Source: Hyphomicrobiales bacterium
Lineage (GTDB): Bacteria; Pseudomonadota; Alphaproteobacteria; Parvibaculales; Parvibaculaceae
Direction of reading: 5' to 3'
DNA length: 64,000 bases
Assembly (NCBI GenBank): GCA_016124805.1
Contig: WGND01000013.1
Coordinates: 30,731-94,730 of the forward strand
Below the pieces are notes generated by a model that made no database searches, was not told the origin of the DNA, and saw only the letters and a program-made list of their open reading frames with translations. Both the position numbers and the translations under genes were made by a program. Positions 16,643 to 25,091 of the stretch are shown here, one piece after another. Within the stretch, counting starts at the first letter, position 1. Each line of letters starts with the position of its first letter.

Positions 16643-18271
16643 ATGAGCTTGAGCTTCAGTCGATATATGGACGTCCGCAAATTCACGCGCGAATTGGAGG
16701 CGCTACGCGCCTTTCGTGGAGAACATGTCGGAAGCAACCTTCTTGAAGCGCTCGAAAAATCGCGCCTGCTGATTCCACAAATCCGGATTCGCTATCCTGA
16801 TCCTGTCGCACGCCGCTTTTGGGCCGAAGCGCATGACGAACGGATGCACCAACTGAAACTTCCAATGGAGCCCGATAGCCCCCGTTGGGAGAACGCAGTT
16901 GAATTGAGCAATCGCATCTATCGTGGGCGCAACCGCAGCGCCTACGGTCCTTCAGTTCATCCATTAGACAAGCCGGAACCACATTTTGCAGAGTTCATAC
17001 AATACCCGGCGATGATGGATTTTGAGCCTTGGCTCGATACGCGCATCGACGTGAGCAACGATGTGTATCCGGAACTTCTCGATAATGGAAATGTCGAGAC
17101 CTATTACACCACCTGGCAAATTCTCGTCGCAGCAGAAGTCGCCGATGCGGGGGTTCATTTCCGTATCAATTTAGCCGATGACGATATTTTTCATGCCGTT
17201 CAAGAAGCTCTTCACAACGGTCTGGCTCCAGCAAATTCATTTTCACTCAATTTTCTCCCTGTACATGTGGCCAGAGACTTCGCGCAAAACGAGCCCGCTC
17301 TCAATGCGGTGGTCTGGTTTGCAGAAGAATGCGAATACACCCTGACGGAAATTCTTAAAGGTCAAGGGGGCGGGCGTTTCCGTTTAAGCGAACAGCAGGA
17401 AACAACGTACCAACAAGCATGCAGGGATGCTGCTAAAGCGGCGACCAACCAATATCAGATCAGCACTGATGAGTTGGTCGCGCTATGTCGCCTCTTGGCG
17501 AGGCGCTGGTTGGACTGGAATCGTCAAGGTCGCCCGCTAATTGCCGATGCCTACAAGGATTTTCTTGGTGAATCTGTTCAGTTGACCAAGCTAATAGGTG
17601 ATCTCACATTCGTTGAAATACGGGACCGCGTGGAACATGCCAGCACTCGGGGCCGACCAATCCTAGATGAGATTTGGCCAAATTGGAGCGAGCGGGAAAA
17701 GGATCGCGTTCGACTAACGCTGAAAGCCGCCCTCAAACAACAAGACACCAATGACGTCAGCGAAGCAGACATCGATGCTTTTGTGAACTTCCTCGAAGAG
17801 AGAGGATTGGAAGCCTTTTTCTGGCGCCTAAATTCATTTGAGAGTCACGCATTCCGAGGGAATGAATTTGCCCTTGAGGGAATGAAGAGCGATCTACAGG
17901 GCATGGCTGTGGCAGTCGAGCATGTTGCTGGCGCTCTAGGCGGCACTGAGACGCAACTCTACGAAAAGTTCAAGCAGCTATGGCGCAATCCCAACGTATT
18001 GCGGCTCTTGAAGAGAGTGGATATTTCGAGTTTGGCCCGCCAGAAGCGTAATTGGGCCGAGTTCAAGGTGCAGCTTGAGGCGCTCCGTCAAGAACAGGGT
18101 GGAAAAACCGCCGCTGATTTGGTCTTGGCGTACCGTATCCGTGGTGGCGTCCATACGACGCTGCCGGAGGATGATCAGTTCGAGCTACAAGGTTTATTCG
18201 TAGCGCTTATGCGCGCCGCCGTTCTGACTTTTGTCGAAGTAAGAAGAAGTCCCGCTATAGCTCTCAGGTGA
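16643..18271 (+). CDS. Large hypothetical protein of the element, unknown
   Basis: About 542 residues from the ATG at 16643 (the frame opens upstream with TTG at 16628). The protein is soluble and mostly helical, acidic and rich in Glu/Arg/Trp. The N-terminal third has Pro-rich loops (SVHPLDKPEPHFAEFIQYP); the C-terminal half is almost all helix (SEREKDRVRLTLKAALKQQ, GTETQLYEKFKQLW). No nucleotide-binding or nuclease motif is visible and I recognise no family. It stands alone between a restriction-modification operon and a Fic gene, so cargo or defence is likely, but this is inference from position. Base composition is AT-richer than the chromosome. Confidence 0.6.
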   Translation: MSLSFSRYMDVRKFTRELEALRAFRGEHVGSNLLEALEKSRLLIPQIRIRYPDPVARRFWAEAHDERMHQLKLPMEPDSPRWENAVELSNRIYRGRNRSAYGPSVHPLDKPEPHFAEFIQYPAMMDFEPWLDTRIDVSNDVYPELLDNGNVETYYTTWQILVAAEVADAGVHFRINLADDDIFHAVQEALHNGLAPANSFSLNFLPVHVARDFAQNEPALNAVVWFAEECEYTLTEILKGQGGGRFRLSEQQETTYQQACRDAAKAATNQYQISTDELVALCRLLARRWLDWNRQGRPLIADAYKDFLGESVQLTKLIGDLTFVEIRDRVEHASTRGRPILDEIWPNWSEREKDRVRLTLKAALKQQDTNDVSEADIDAFVNFLEERGLEAFFWRLNSFESHAFRGNEFALEGMKSDLQGMAVAVEHVAGALGGTETQLYEKFKQLWRNPNVLRLLKRVDISSLARQKRNWAEFKVQLEALRQEQGGKTAADLVLAYRIRGGVHTTLPEDDQFELQGLFVALMRAAVLTFVEVRRSPAIALR

Positions 18272-18461
18272 TTAAGTGGACATTGCAGTGTTTACGGCGA
18301 CAACAGCTTTTTTACGCGATCAGCTTGTCTGATATGCCGACTAGTTGAACAACTATCGGGTGAAGCGCTCCGTAAATCTGCCCATGCGACATCTGCGCGC
18401 CGCCATGAAAAAGCGCGTTTCGGTCTGCAATTATTCTTTTACATACGTCTGGCGTAATTGG

Positions 18462-19232
18462 CTAAAAACCTCCACCAAGCACACTTTTTACCTCGGTCAC
18501 ACCGATTGCGTGGAGAATTTCGCTCAACTTCTCATGTCGGGATTTTTCGGTACGCGTCTCGAATACACCAGCGACACGCCCCCATTTTTTCGGATATTTC
18601 GCGCCAAAGTTCTTTATTTCCGCCCGTTCTATTTCCGAGAACAGAAGTTCAAAATTCTTGTTCAAAGGCATATTGTTTTCGACAAATTCTTCAATGATGA
18701 TGAACCAATTGAGGAACTTGGCTTCGGGAGTGGACGCTCTTGACCCTGCAAAAAACAAATCGACGATTGCATTGAAACGCAATTTATCTAGGTCGGCCTG
18801 AGCAAGCGAGAGGCTAGTAGATATCTCGATCGCTAGGCTATCAGAGACATGCATTGCCGCTGCTCCTCCACCAGAACTCGAACTCGCGGACGGGGTAATT
18901 TGCAAAGCATACAGATCAATTTCGATAAAAACCCCTCCGTAGTGGGGGTTTCCTTGAGTGAGACCGAAGTGAGATGAGACTGCGGATTCAAATCGTACCA
19001 GGAAATTTAGAACCTCGTTTTCATCTTGAAATCCCGATGAAACGCCCTTTAGAAGGCCGCCATTAGGCGTGGGAACAATTTTTATCTCTTCCCAGATGAC
19101 GCCAAGGACATCGATATTTTTTGCATCAACGGCATTCGTGATTTCAAATTTCGACTCACCTTTGAAACCGTGCTCAACAATGTTATGCGACGTCCGCAAC
19201 GCAAATGGCGCTTCAATATTAAAGGTGGGCAT
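18462..19232 (-). CDS. Hypothetical protein of the element, unknown
   Basis: A 256-residue soluble protein. The N-terminal half is beta-rich with a Ser/Gly linker (SASSSSGGGAAAM at about 115-127). The C-terminal half is helical and includes EAKFLNWFIIIEEFVENN (about 169-186) then LFSEIERAEIKNF. The helical half faintly resembles HEPN-type domains of abortive-infection proteins, but the RxxxxH signature is not clear, so no function is assigned. It is transcribed towards the 547-codon gene and is AT-rich. A 132-codon frame on the other strand (18345-18743) is probably its shadow. Confidence 0.5.
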   Translation of the reverse strand: MPTFNIEAPFALRTSHNIVEHGFKGESKFEITNAVDAKNIDVLGVIWEEIKIVPTPNGGLLKGVSSGFQDENEVLNFLVRFESAVSSHFGLTQGNPHYGGVFIEIDLYALQITPSASSSSGGGAAAMHVSDSLAIEISTSLSLAQADLDKLRFNAIVDLFFAGSRASTPEAKFLNWFIIIEEFVENNMPLNKNFELLFSEIERAEIKNFGAKYPKKWGRVAGVFETRTEKSRHEKLSEILHAIGVTEVKSVLGGGF

Positions 19233-19328
19233 ATTCTCTCCATTTGAAGGCGGGACAAAGGCAGGCAGCCTTAGGGAACACTATAATCGCCCGTCAATCC
19301 GAATTACTTAGACGCTCGTGCTCAGTCA

Positions 19329-20444
19329 TCAGGAAATAGATTTAATTGCCAACGAATAACTCGTGCTGCGCCCGCCCGCAGCGTCCTTCTGCAAAACGCC
19401 ACGCTTTTGCAAGTCGTCTATGTCGCGCAATGCAGTATCCTGCGAGCATTTAGCCAGCTTTGCATATTTGGATGAAGTGAGCTTGCCTTCAAATCCGTCG
19501 AGCAGCCGATTGATGACGAGACGCTGCCTGTCATTGAAAGACTGGCCACCATACGTTTCCCAAAAGCGCGCTTTCTTCATGACGGTGGCGAGGATCGCCT
19601 CTGCACCGTCAAAAGCACGGTCAAAGCAGCCGAGGAACCATTCAAGCCACAGCGTAATGTCGAGGTCACCTTTCTGCGTTGCTTCGAGAATATCGTAATA
19701 GGCCTTCCGCTCTTCGCGGATTTGAGCTGACATGCTGTAGAAGCGCTGCGTGCTGTTTTCTGAACGCGCAAGCAAAAGGTCGGCGATGGCACGCGCTATG
19801 CGGCCATTGCCATCTTCAAAGGGATGGATAGTCACAAACCATAAATGGGCAACGGCGGCTTTCAGGACGAGGTCAGTCGCCTCGTCCTTGTTGAACCAGT
19901 CCAGCAAGCCGGTCATTTCGGATTCGAGGCGATCTGCGGCGGGAGCCTCATAATGGACATGCTCACGGCCCATTGGACCGGAGATAACCTGCATCGGGCC
20001 ACTTTTCTCGTCTCGCCACGCCCCGACCCTGATTTTAGACATGCCGCTTCGTCCGGTGGGAAACAAAGCAGAGTGCCAGGCGAACAAGCGCTCGGCGGCC
20101 AACGGATCGGCAAACCTCTGGGTTGCGTCGAGCATCATTTCAACAACACCTTCGACGTTGCGGTCAGCAGGCGTCAGCGCACCGATATCCATACCCAACC
20201 GCCGCGCGATCGAGGAGCGAACCTGATCTTTATCCAAGACCTCGCCTTCAATCTCGCTGGACTTGATGACTTCCTCGGTAAGGGTCGCCAAGGCGGCTTC
20301 CGCACGCAACGTGAAGCCAAGCGCCTCCATCCGGCCAATAAGTCGCCCTTGCCGATGCCGGGCGGCTGCGAGCTTGTCGGCGAGCCGATCCTGGTCCCAC
20401 CGGAAGGCAGGCCAAGCTTTGAGTTCGTGAATGTAGGTAGCCAT
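19329..20444 (-). CDS. Fic family protein with DUF4172 N-terminus and C-terminal winged helix
   Basis: From the ATG at 20444 (ribosome site GCGGAGATT directly before it) the product is 371 residues. The N-terminal DUF4172-like region contains SSEIEG at 62-67, which fits the Fic inhibition motif [S/T]xxxE[G/N], so the enzyme is probably autoinhibited. The catalytic motif HPFEDGNGR is intact at 207-215, predicting AMP transfer to a target hydroxyl. The last 70 residues look like a winged helix (KYAKLAKCSQDTALRDIDDL), a DNA-binding module. Dyads overlapping its own ribosome site suggest autoregulation. The target is unknown; stress or antitoxin-like regulation are possibilities. Confidence 0.9.
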   Translation of the reverse strand: MATYIHELKAWPAFRWDQDRLADKLAAARHRQGRLIGRMEALGFTLRAEAALATLTEEVIKSSEIEGEVLDKDQVRSSIARRLGMDIGALTPADRNVEGVVEMMLDATQRFADPLAAERLFAWHSALFPTGRSGMSKIRVGAWRDEKSGPMQVISGPMGREHVHYEAPAADRLESEMTGLLDWFNKDEATDLVLKAAVAHLWFVTIHPFEDGNGRIARAIADLLLARSENSTQRFYSMSAQIREERKAYYDILEATQKGDLDITLWLEWFLGCFDRAFDGAEAILATVMKKARFWETYGGQSFNDRQRLVINRLLDGFEGKLTSSKYAKLAKCSQDTALRDIDDLQKRGVLQKDAAGGRSTSYSLAIKSIS

Positions 20445-20470
20445 AATCTCCGCACTTTCTACGGAGATTA
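20444..20470 (-). promoter_or_regulatory. Dyad operator overlapping the fic ribosome site
   Basis: Perfect inverted arms TAATCTCCG / CGGAGATTA separated by 9 bases. The left arm includes the ribosome binding site and touches the start codon of fic, so a bound protein would block translation start or transcription. The same core recurs at 20503-20524 and as a half-site at 20534-20543. Confidence 0.65.
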
Positions 20471-20502
20471 TTAGCATTATTCACCGCAAAGGCAAGAACA
20501 AA

Positions 20503-20543
20503 CTCCGCACATTTTGCGGAGATTAACCGACCTAATCTCCGCA
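20503..20543 (-). promoter_or_regulatory. Second fic dyad and half-site
   Basis: CTCCGCA (20503-20509) and TGCGGAG (20515-20521) form a perfect 7-base dyad with a 5-base centre, followed by a further half-site AATCTCCGCA at 20534-20543. Together with the dyad at 20444 this gives a cluster of five ATCTCCGCA-type elements in 100 bases, upstream of fic. Confidence 0.6.
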
Positions 20544-20591
20544 TCCCCTAAAGGCGTGGGGTGTCGGGGGTGCGTAACCCGCCGACTAGGT

Positions 20592-20703
20592 ACGGGATTG
20601 GTCCCGTTCCGCACGCCAGCAGGCAGAGCCGGGCGGAGAGGAGGGCCCGGGGTCTTGGGTGGCGGCCTGAGCCCCCAAGCTGGGATTGCGGGACTGGTCC
20701 CGC
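20592..20703. repeat. Two covarying stem-loops upstream of the mob genes
   Basis: ACGGGA-TTGG-TCCCGT at 20592-20607 and GCGGGA-CTGG-TCCCGC at 20688-20703, each followed by TCCGC. The outermost pair changes A:T to G:C while staying paired, which argues the fold matters. The GC-rich region 20545-20880 holds no gene that I can support; frames there are mutually overlapping. It could be part of oriT or a site for a mob accessory protein. Confidence 0.5.
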
Positions 20704-20883
20704 TCCGCCGGAGTGATCCGTGGGCAGATGGCCTAAGTGGTCCGCAGGCGGATCGCCGGGGGTTTGGGGTGGGCGTGAACATCCCCGCTCCATCCTTCCC
20801 CATCGGACTGTGTGGGCTCGATGCCACCACAGGGCGAATTCTCGACGCCGAACTCAACCGAAAAGCGAGTACTTGAAGGCACC

Positions 20884-20913
20884 ACGTCGCGTAGCGATGT
20901 ATAAGTGCACACA
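20884..20913 (+). other. oriT: Candidate oriT (MOBQ/IncQ-like nic region)
   Basis: A 7-base inverted repeat ACGTCGC-GTA-GCGATGT (20884-20900, one G:T pair) is followed directly by ATAAGTGCACACA. From memory, IncQ-type oriT sites have an inverted repeat directly followed by a nic region starting TAAGTGC. The site is 65 bases upstream of a MobA/MobL relaxase gene, where oriT is expected. Nicking would fall within or just after TAAGTGC. Confidence 0.55.
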
Positions 20914-20974
20914 TAGCAACTTTGCTTCCTTTTTTTTACTCGCTTCGGCAGGCGTCTATTAGGGGAGATGGAGC

Positions 20975-21967
20975 TTGGCAATTTATCACCTCCGGCTAAA
21001 GGTGATCTCTCGCGCCCTCGGCAGAGCTGCCAAACCGGGCGGTGCAACACGTCGCTCAGCGGTAGCAGCGGCTGCCTATCGCTCCGGGGAAAGACTATAC
21101 GACACTTCCCAAGGCAAGTGGTTTGAGTTCGACAAACCCGACGTGATCCACACCGAGATCATGGCTCCCGACCATGAGCCGGTGCCGGAATGGCTCTTCA
21201 ACCGGCAGACACTCTGGAACATGGCCGAGCGGGCGGAGAAGCGGGCGGACGCCCAACTCGCCCGCGAGGTCGAAATCACCCTGCCCCGCGAACTTACGAA
21301 AGATCAGCATGTTGCGCTGGTCCGTTCTTTCGTCCGCGACCAGTTCGTCAGCAAGGGAATGGTTGCGGACATCGCCATCCATATGCCTTCGGCCTCGGAC
21401 GGCGAGGACCAGCCCCATGCCCATATCATGCTCCTCCTGCGGAGGCTCGACCCCGGCTCAGAAACCGGATTTTCCGCCAAGAAGGAGCGCGACTGGAACG
21501 AGCGCGAGGACATTGCGCGGGCCGTTTCTGAGGCGCGCAAGCGTTTCAACAACACCGGCCTGGCCGGGGACAAAGCCGCCCTTGAGGCTGCCGAGGCCCG
21601 GCGCAATGTGAATGTATGGCGGCGCGAATGGGCGGGTTATGCCAACCACGCGCTTGAGGAGGTCGGCTCGACGGCGCGCATCGACCACCGGACGCTTGAG
21701 GCCCAGGGCATCATGCGCGAGCCGCAACCGCATCTCGGTCTCGCCCGCCATATCGAGAAGGCTTACGTCTACCTGAAGGACCGCCTCACGCAGTGGGTGG
21801 CGGTCAAGAAACGCTCGCAACTCTACCAAGAGGTCGAGCAGTACCGCCGCCGCGACCCGGTGAAGGTCGCGGAATTCATCCTGCGGCTGACGGACATGGC
21901 CGAGGACATGGCAACGCATTACCGACGAACAACCCCTATCCCGGAGGTGCCGCATGACCGCCAGTGA
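20975..21967 (+). CDS. mobA: MobA/MobL family relaxase
   Basis: A 330-residue relaxase domain of the MOBQ class. A candidate nucleophile Tyr35 lies in AAAAYRSGE, and the metal-binding histidines are His136 (AIHMPS) and PHAH at 147-150. It should nick oriT and stay covalently attached to the strand during transfer. The start is TTG at 20975 with ribosome site AGGGGAG at good spacing; an ATG at 20968 is out of frame. Unlike plasmid MobA proteins there is no primase or helicase domain after the relaxase, and residues 230-330 are helical. It overlaps the next gene by 14 bases. Confidence 0.9.
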   Translation: MAIYHLRLKVISRALGRAAKPGGATRRSAVAAAAYRSGERLYDTSQGKWFEFDKPDVIHTEIMAPDHEPVPEWLFNRQTLWNMAERAEKRADAQLAREVEITLPRELTKDQHVALVRSFVRDQFVSKGMVADIAIHMPSASDGEDQPHAHIMLLLRRLDPGSETGFSAKKERDWNEREDIARAVSEARKRFNNTGLAGDKAALEAAEARRNVNVWRREWAGYANHALEEVGSTARIDHRTLEAQGIMREPQPHLGLARHIEKAYVYLKDRLTQWVAVKKRSQLYQEVEQYRRRDPVKVAEFILRLTDMAEDMATHYRRTTPIPEVPHDRQ

Positions 21968-22433
21968 CTTTGACAGGACGACCGGAGCGCCGAAACCATC
22001 CTTCGCCGAGCGGCTGGGCCGCGCCGAGCCGCCGCCCGCGAACGGCGAAGCGCCCGAGGCCAGCGCCGGAACAGGGCCGTACCGGGCCTTCGGCTTCCTG
22101 CCGACCGGCAATGTCGGCGAGACATGCGAGGTTACGCGATGGATCGAGGGAACGGAGATTCCCGAGGGAATCGAGTTCCAGTACCGGTTCCTGATGCAGG
22201 TCGGCTATGTCGGCGATGAACAGCTACGGCTGTTCCTGCCCGACTGCATCGTGGTCATCGAGGGCCGCAACCTGCGGGAGCTTCGCAAGAAACTGGCGCG
22301 ACGGCGGGCGACGTTCGTCCAGCAATATTCACGGAAGGTCTGGCCTGAAGTGCCACCGAACGGTGAAACGGTGGTGGAGAAGATTGAGGTGGTGCGGCCT
22401 GAGCCGGTGCGGCTATATCGGAGAAGCGACTAG
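21954..22433 (+). CDS. Hypothetical protein paired with MobA
   Basis: A 159-residue soluble protein. The first 50 residues are Pro/Ala/Glu-rich and probably disordered; the rest is a compact alpha/beta domain (GNVGETCEVTRWIEGTEIPEG, then LRELRKKLARRRATF). It starts inside the end of the relaxase gene (14-base overlap), so translation is coupled and a role in mobilization, such as an auxiliary or relaxosome protein, is likely. No family name is claimed. Confidence 0.7.
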   Translation: MTASDFDRTTGAPKPSFAERLGRAEPPPANGEAPEASAGTGPYRAFGFLPTGNVGETCEVTRWIEGTEIPEGIEFQYRFLMQVGYVGDEQLRLFLPDCIVVIEGRNLRELRKKLARRRATFVQQYSRKVWPEVPPNGETVVEKIEVVRPEPVRLYRRSD

Positions 22434-22512
22434 CAAACCACCCGGCAACTTCCAATGATTTATGGAAGAGACAACTACGCTGCCCACAGAAATATCGATC
22501 TAAAGGAAGCGA

Positions 22513-22896
22513 TTAGTGAGTGAAGAAATCTCTTATCGCGCCCAGCAGCGTACTAGCAGTATCCGCGATAGCCTCCGCACCTGTTGCGTCAAATCCATCC
22601 CCTAAGTTCGAGTCTACATCGCTACTCTCAACATTGGGCACATCGGTTATGGGGGGAGGACTCCCATCAGAGGAATGATGGTGTAGCATCTCATCCGCAG
22701 CAACGGTTCCAAGAATCACTGACGTTACAGCATCAAGACGTCTTGTCTGGCTTAGCTCCGTCCGCACTTCTGTCTCAAACGTATTGGCACGACGAAAAGG
22801 AAGGAGTCTTAGGTCCTTGAGAATCGCAATAATTGCCGCAACGCCACTGATGACCCCAGCAATTCCGGCCCATACCACCAATGAAGAAAAATCCAT
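22513..22896 (-). CDS. Small membrane-anchored hypothetical protein
   Basis: About 127 residues from MDFSSLVVWAGIAG (start at 22896). One hydrophobic helix sits at the very N-terminus, followed by a basic stretch (LKDLRLLPFRRAN), a helical segment and an acidic, Ser/Asp-rich tail. The frame extends upstream to 23019, overlapping the neighbouring gene, which makes the shorter start more likely. It probably belongs to a four-gene minus-strand set (22513-24380) of unknown function. Confidence 0.5.
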   Translation of the reverse strand: MDFSSLVVWAGIAGVISGVAAIIAILKDLRLLPFRRANTFETEVRTELSQTRRLDAVTSVILGTVAADEMLHHHSSDGSPPPITDVPNVESSDVDSNLGDGFDATGAEAIADTASTLLGAIRDFFTH

Positions 22897-22948
22897 GACC
22901 GGCGACCTCGCTGACCAATCCAAATCAAAACTCAAACTCATGGGCAGA

Positions 22949-23197
22949 TCATGGCGCGTAAGGGTCCCCAGCTTCAAGTTCCCCAATAAGCCGTCGGTAG
23001 TGATCTCGTTCAAGCTCAAGGTCAGCTATCATCGCATTCATCATCGCAAGTTCGCCCAAGCGAACCAGGAGCTTCCGCCTGCAATACGCAAGTCTCATGG
23101 AGGAGTACACGTTCAGCACAAGGTACATGATGATCAGAATCAGCGCAGCACTGATAACAATCTCAAAAAGAGAGAAATGAAATGCAACCTCATTCAT
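22949..23197 (-). CDS. Small membrane protein with coiled-coil tail
   Basis: An 82-residue protein starting MNEVAFHFSLFEIV, with a single strong transmembrane helix (about residues 8-28, VISAALILIIMYLVLNV) and a charged helical C-terminus (IADLELERDHYRRLIGELEAG). It overlaps the upstream small gene by 8 bases, so they are coupled. Phage spanins and small helper subunits of defence systems look similar in layout, but I see no proof of either. Confidence 0.55.
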   Translation of the reverse strand: MNEVAFHFSLFEIVISAALILIIMYLVLNVYSSMRLAYCRRKLLVRLGELAMMNAMIADLELERDHYRRLIGELEAGDPYAP

Positions 23198-23417
23198 CGG
23201 GAGATACCCGGCTTTTTTCCTTCGCCCAAAACAGTGTCTGCGCGCACATATCCAAGGACTGTATTTCTTTTCGCAAAGACGATTGACGTTTCTTCCCGTC
23301 TCGAATCTGAGCTTCAATCTCCAAGACCCGCGTGCGAATCTCTTTCGCCTCCGCGAATCGCCTGAGCAATCTGCTCAATAATGTCCCATCGGCATTCTGC
23401 CGAACATCCACCGTCAT
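23190..23417 (-). CDS. Small helical hypothetical protein
   Basis: A 75-residue protein, almost wholly predicted coiled coil (RRFAEAKEIRTRVLEIEAQI, then KKRQSSLRKEIQSLD). No membrane segment. Overlaps the following small membrane protein gene by 8 bases and lies 36 bases after the stop of the 308-residue helical protein gene, suggesting one operon. Function unknown. Confidence 0.5.
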   Translation of the reverse strand: MTVDVRQNADGTLLSRLLRRFAEAKEIRTRVLEIEAQIRDGKKRQSSLRKEIQSLDMCAQTLFWAKEKSRVSPDE

Positions 23418-23453
23418 TTTGGTCTGCCTTCAACCAGTCCATCATGGTCGTGC

Positions 23454-24380
23454 CTAAGCAGGCAGCGCCACCTCATGCACCGAGCCTTCCTTTTCCAGCA
23501 GAGGAATATTTAGATAGGTCCAGAATCGACACGCCGCTTGCCCGAACGAGTCAAAAATTTTCTTCTCTGCCTGGGCGCGATGACCGGACCGACGCTCCGC
23601 AAGTATTTGCTGAGTTGCCCAAGCCCATTTAAATGTCTCGTAAGACGTGGCGTCGAGACCTTCGTTGAGTTCGATCGCGCGAACTTTAACCGCCTTTATC
23701 GCACTCAAATTTCTCTTTGCTTCCTCCAATTCGCTCTTGAGTGAAGCGGAGGCATCTCGCGTCTCTCCAGTTTTGTACAAATTGTACAAAGCCCTCAAGA
23801 CGCCATAGATCACAAAGGCTTCGCCGAGCGCGTCGGCTACACTAAGTTCCCCAAAACTACCTAGGTCATGCGGGGCCACGTCAAGGTTATCCAAATGCGC
23901 GTCGGCGATCACATCGTTCAGACGCTCCCTGAGCAAGGGAATATCTACGATATGCAAGTGATCCAACCCTTCTAGGCCTTGAATTACCAAAATGCCACCT
24001 GAGAGCAATGGGATTGCATTGTCGAAATTCTTCGTCAGTGGTTCGTATAGACCATAAGCTGTCTTGATGAGTTCTTTGATTTCGCGAAAGCTTTTGCCGC
24101 TGAACCAACCATTTTTTGTGTCAAATGCTGGGCAATCCGGGCCTAATTTTGCGGCCACTCCATTCACTCGTTCCATGAGCCGCCGCACATACCCCAATCG
24201 ATGATTGCCTAGATCATCCATCGTCTTGAGCAAGTATCCCGTTTCCCGCCGGAGGTTTTCTTGAACTCGTTTATATTCCTCAGCAAATTCGGAATACTCC
24301 CTCTGCGCCCGTTGCCTGTTGCGCGCGATGCCCCTCCTGAGCATAAGAAATGCAATGGTGATCGAGAGTGGATCGATCAT
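23454..24380 (-). CDS. Helical hypothetical protein of the element, unknown
   Basis: About 308 residues from MIDPLSITIAF (24380), preferred over the upstream start at 24452 because ribosome-site-like AGGGAG/AAGG precede it and the extra residues look non-coding. A short hydrophobic N-terminal segment (PLSITIAFLMLRRGIA) could anchor it; the rest is helical with a coiled coil near residues 22-55 and a late segment rich in Lys/Glu. It heads the minus-strand set with two or three small proteins. I do not recognise it; the layout (helical sensor plus small membrane partners) would suit a defence or entry-exclusion role, but that is speculation. Confidence 0.5.
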   Translation of the reverse strand: MIDPLSITIAFLMLRRGIARNRQRAQREYSEFAEEYKRVQENLRRETGYLLKTMDDLGNHRLGYVRRLMERVNGVAAKLGPDCPAFDTKNGWFSGKSFREIKELIKTAYGLYEPLTKNFDNAIPLLSGGILVIQGLEGLDHLHIVDIPLLRERLNDVIADAHLDNLDVAPHDLGSFGELSVADALGEAFVIYGVLRALYNLYKTGETRDASASLKSELEEAKRNLSAIKAVKVRAIELNEGLDATSYETFKWAWATQQILAERRSGHRAQAEKKIFDSFGQAACRFWTYLNIPLLEKEGSVHEVALPA

Positions 24381-24695
24381 GACGTTGCCTTGCTCCCTAG
24401 CAGAGACCCGATCTACGCAAAGTAACAACGCGAGTGACGCCGGTCTATCCACGCAGCTATCTCAACGCTGGCTTTGGAGATCCAATAACCTCAACATTTC
24501 ATGGTAACAGCATCTCCTCAAGCGCTCCCCCGCACGATCTCACCTCAAATGCTGCTTCTGCGAAGGCCCTGCATCTACCCAGATGATGTCGTAACCGATT
24601 GAATTCATGGGGTTTGAATAGACAAGAATCTTCTCGCAACTGTAACAAACAAAAAAGTCACAACATGCTAAAAATCAAAATACACAGGATTGGAT

Positions 24696-25091
24696 ATGAC
24701 GTACGCCACGCAAAATAGAAAAGAAGAAAGGCCGAATGCTTGGCTTACCGCGTTTCTGACTTTTGCGCGCAACTCTGCACTAGCTCATGTTGCGGCGTCG
24801 GCGTTTGGTGAAATTGACGGTTATGGCTTTATCGAATGTCTCAAAAGCCGCAGGTTGATGACCTTATCGTTGGCGTTCGGTGCGATCACTGCGGCCATCG
24901 GATTTAGGCGTTCCAGCCCTGTTTCCACAGGATGCAATCCTTCGGCTGAGCGAGATGAACGCTCACAGAACGACAGATTTCAACTCACTTCGTTAAATCT
25001 TGGCACTTTTAATTCCGAGTCAATTACCCACGCAGCGCGCATTCGCGCTCAAGAGGCGGCGCGCTCCACGAGCGAGCAACACATTGTCTAA
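24696..25091 (+). CDS. Possible small hypothetical protein
   Basis: 131 codons from the ATG at 24696 with CAGGA seven bases upstream; the frame itself opens with TTG at 24690. A moderately hydrophobic stretch occurs at about residues 50-70 (RRLMTLSLAFGAITAAIGF). No family. It sits 55 bases downstream of a TGTAACAAA motif also found before the genes at 29031 and 30215, which is the best support for its being expressed. It ends against the convergent gene at 25092. Confidence 0.35.
   Translation: MTYATQNRKEERPNAWLTAFLTFARNSALAHVAASAFGEIDGYGFIECLKSRRLMTLSLAFGAITAAIGFRRSSPVSTGCNPSAERDERSQNDRFQLTSLNLGTFNSESITHAARIRAQEAARSTSEQHIV

Noticed and set aside
18345..18743. 132-codon plus-strand frame opposite the 256-residue gene
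   Set aside because: Lies almost wholly inside the minus-strand gene, has an odd aromatic/basic composition and no ribosome site.
20514..20962. Several 80-145-codon frames in the region before mobA
   Set aside because: They overlap each other on both strands in very GC-rich DNA that also holds hairpins and the oriT candidate; composition is Arg/Pro/Gly-biased and non-coding.
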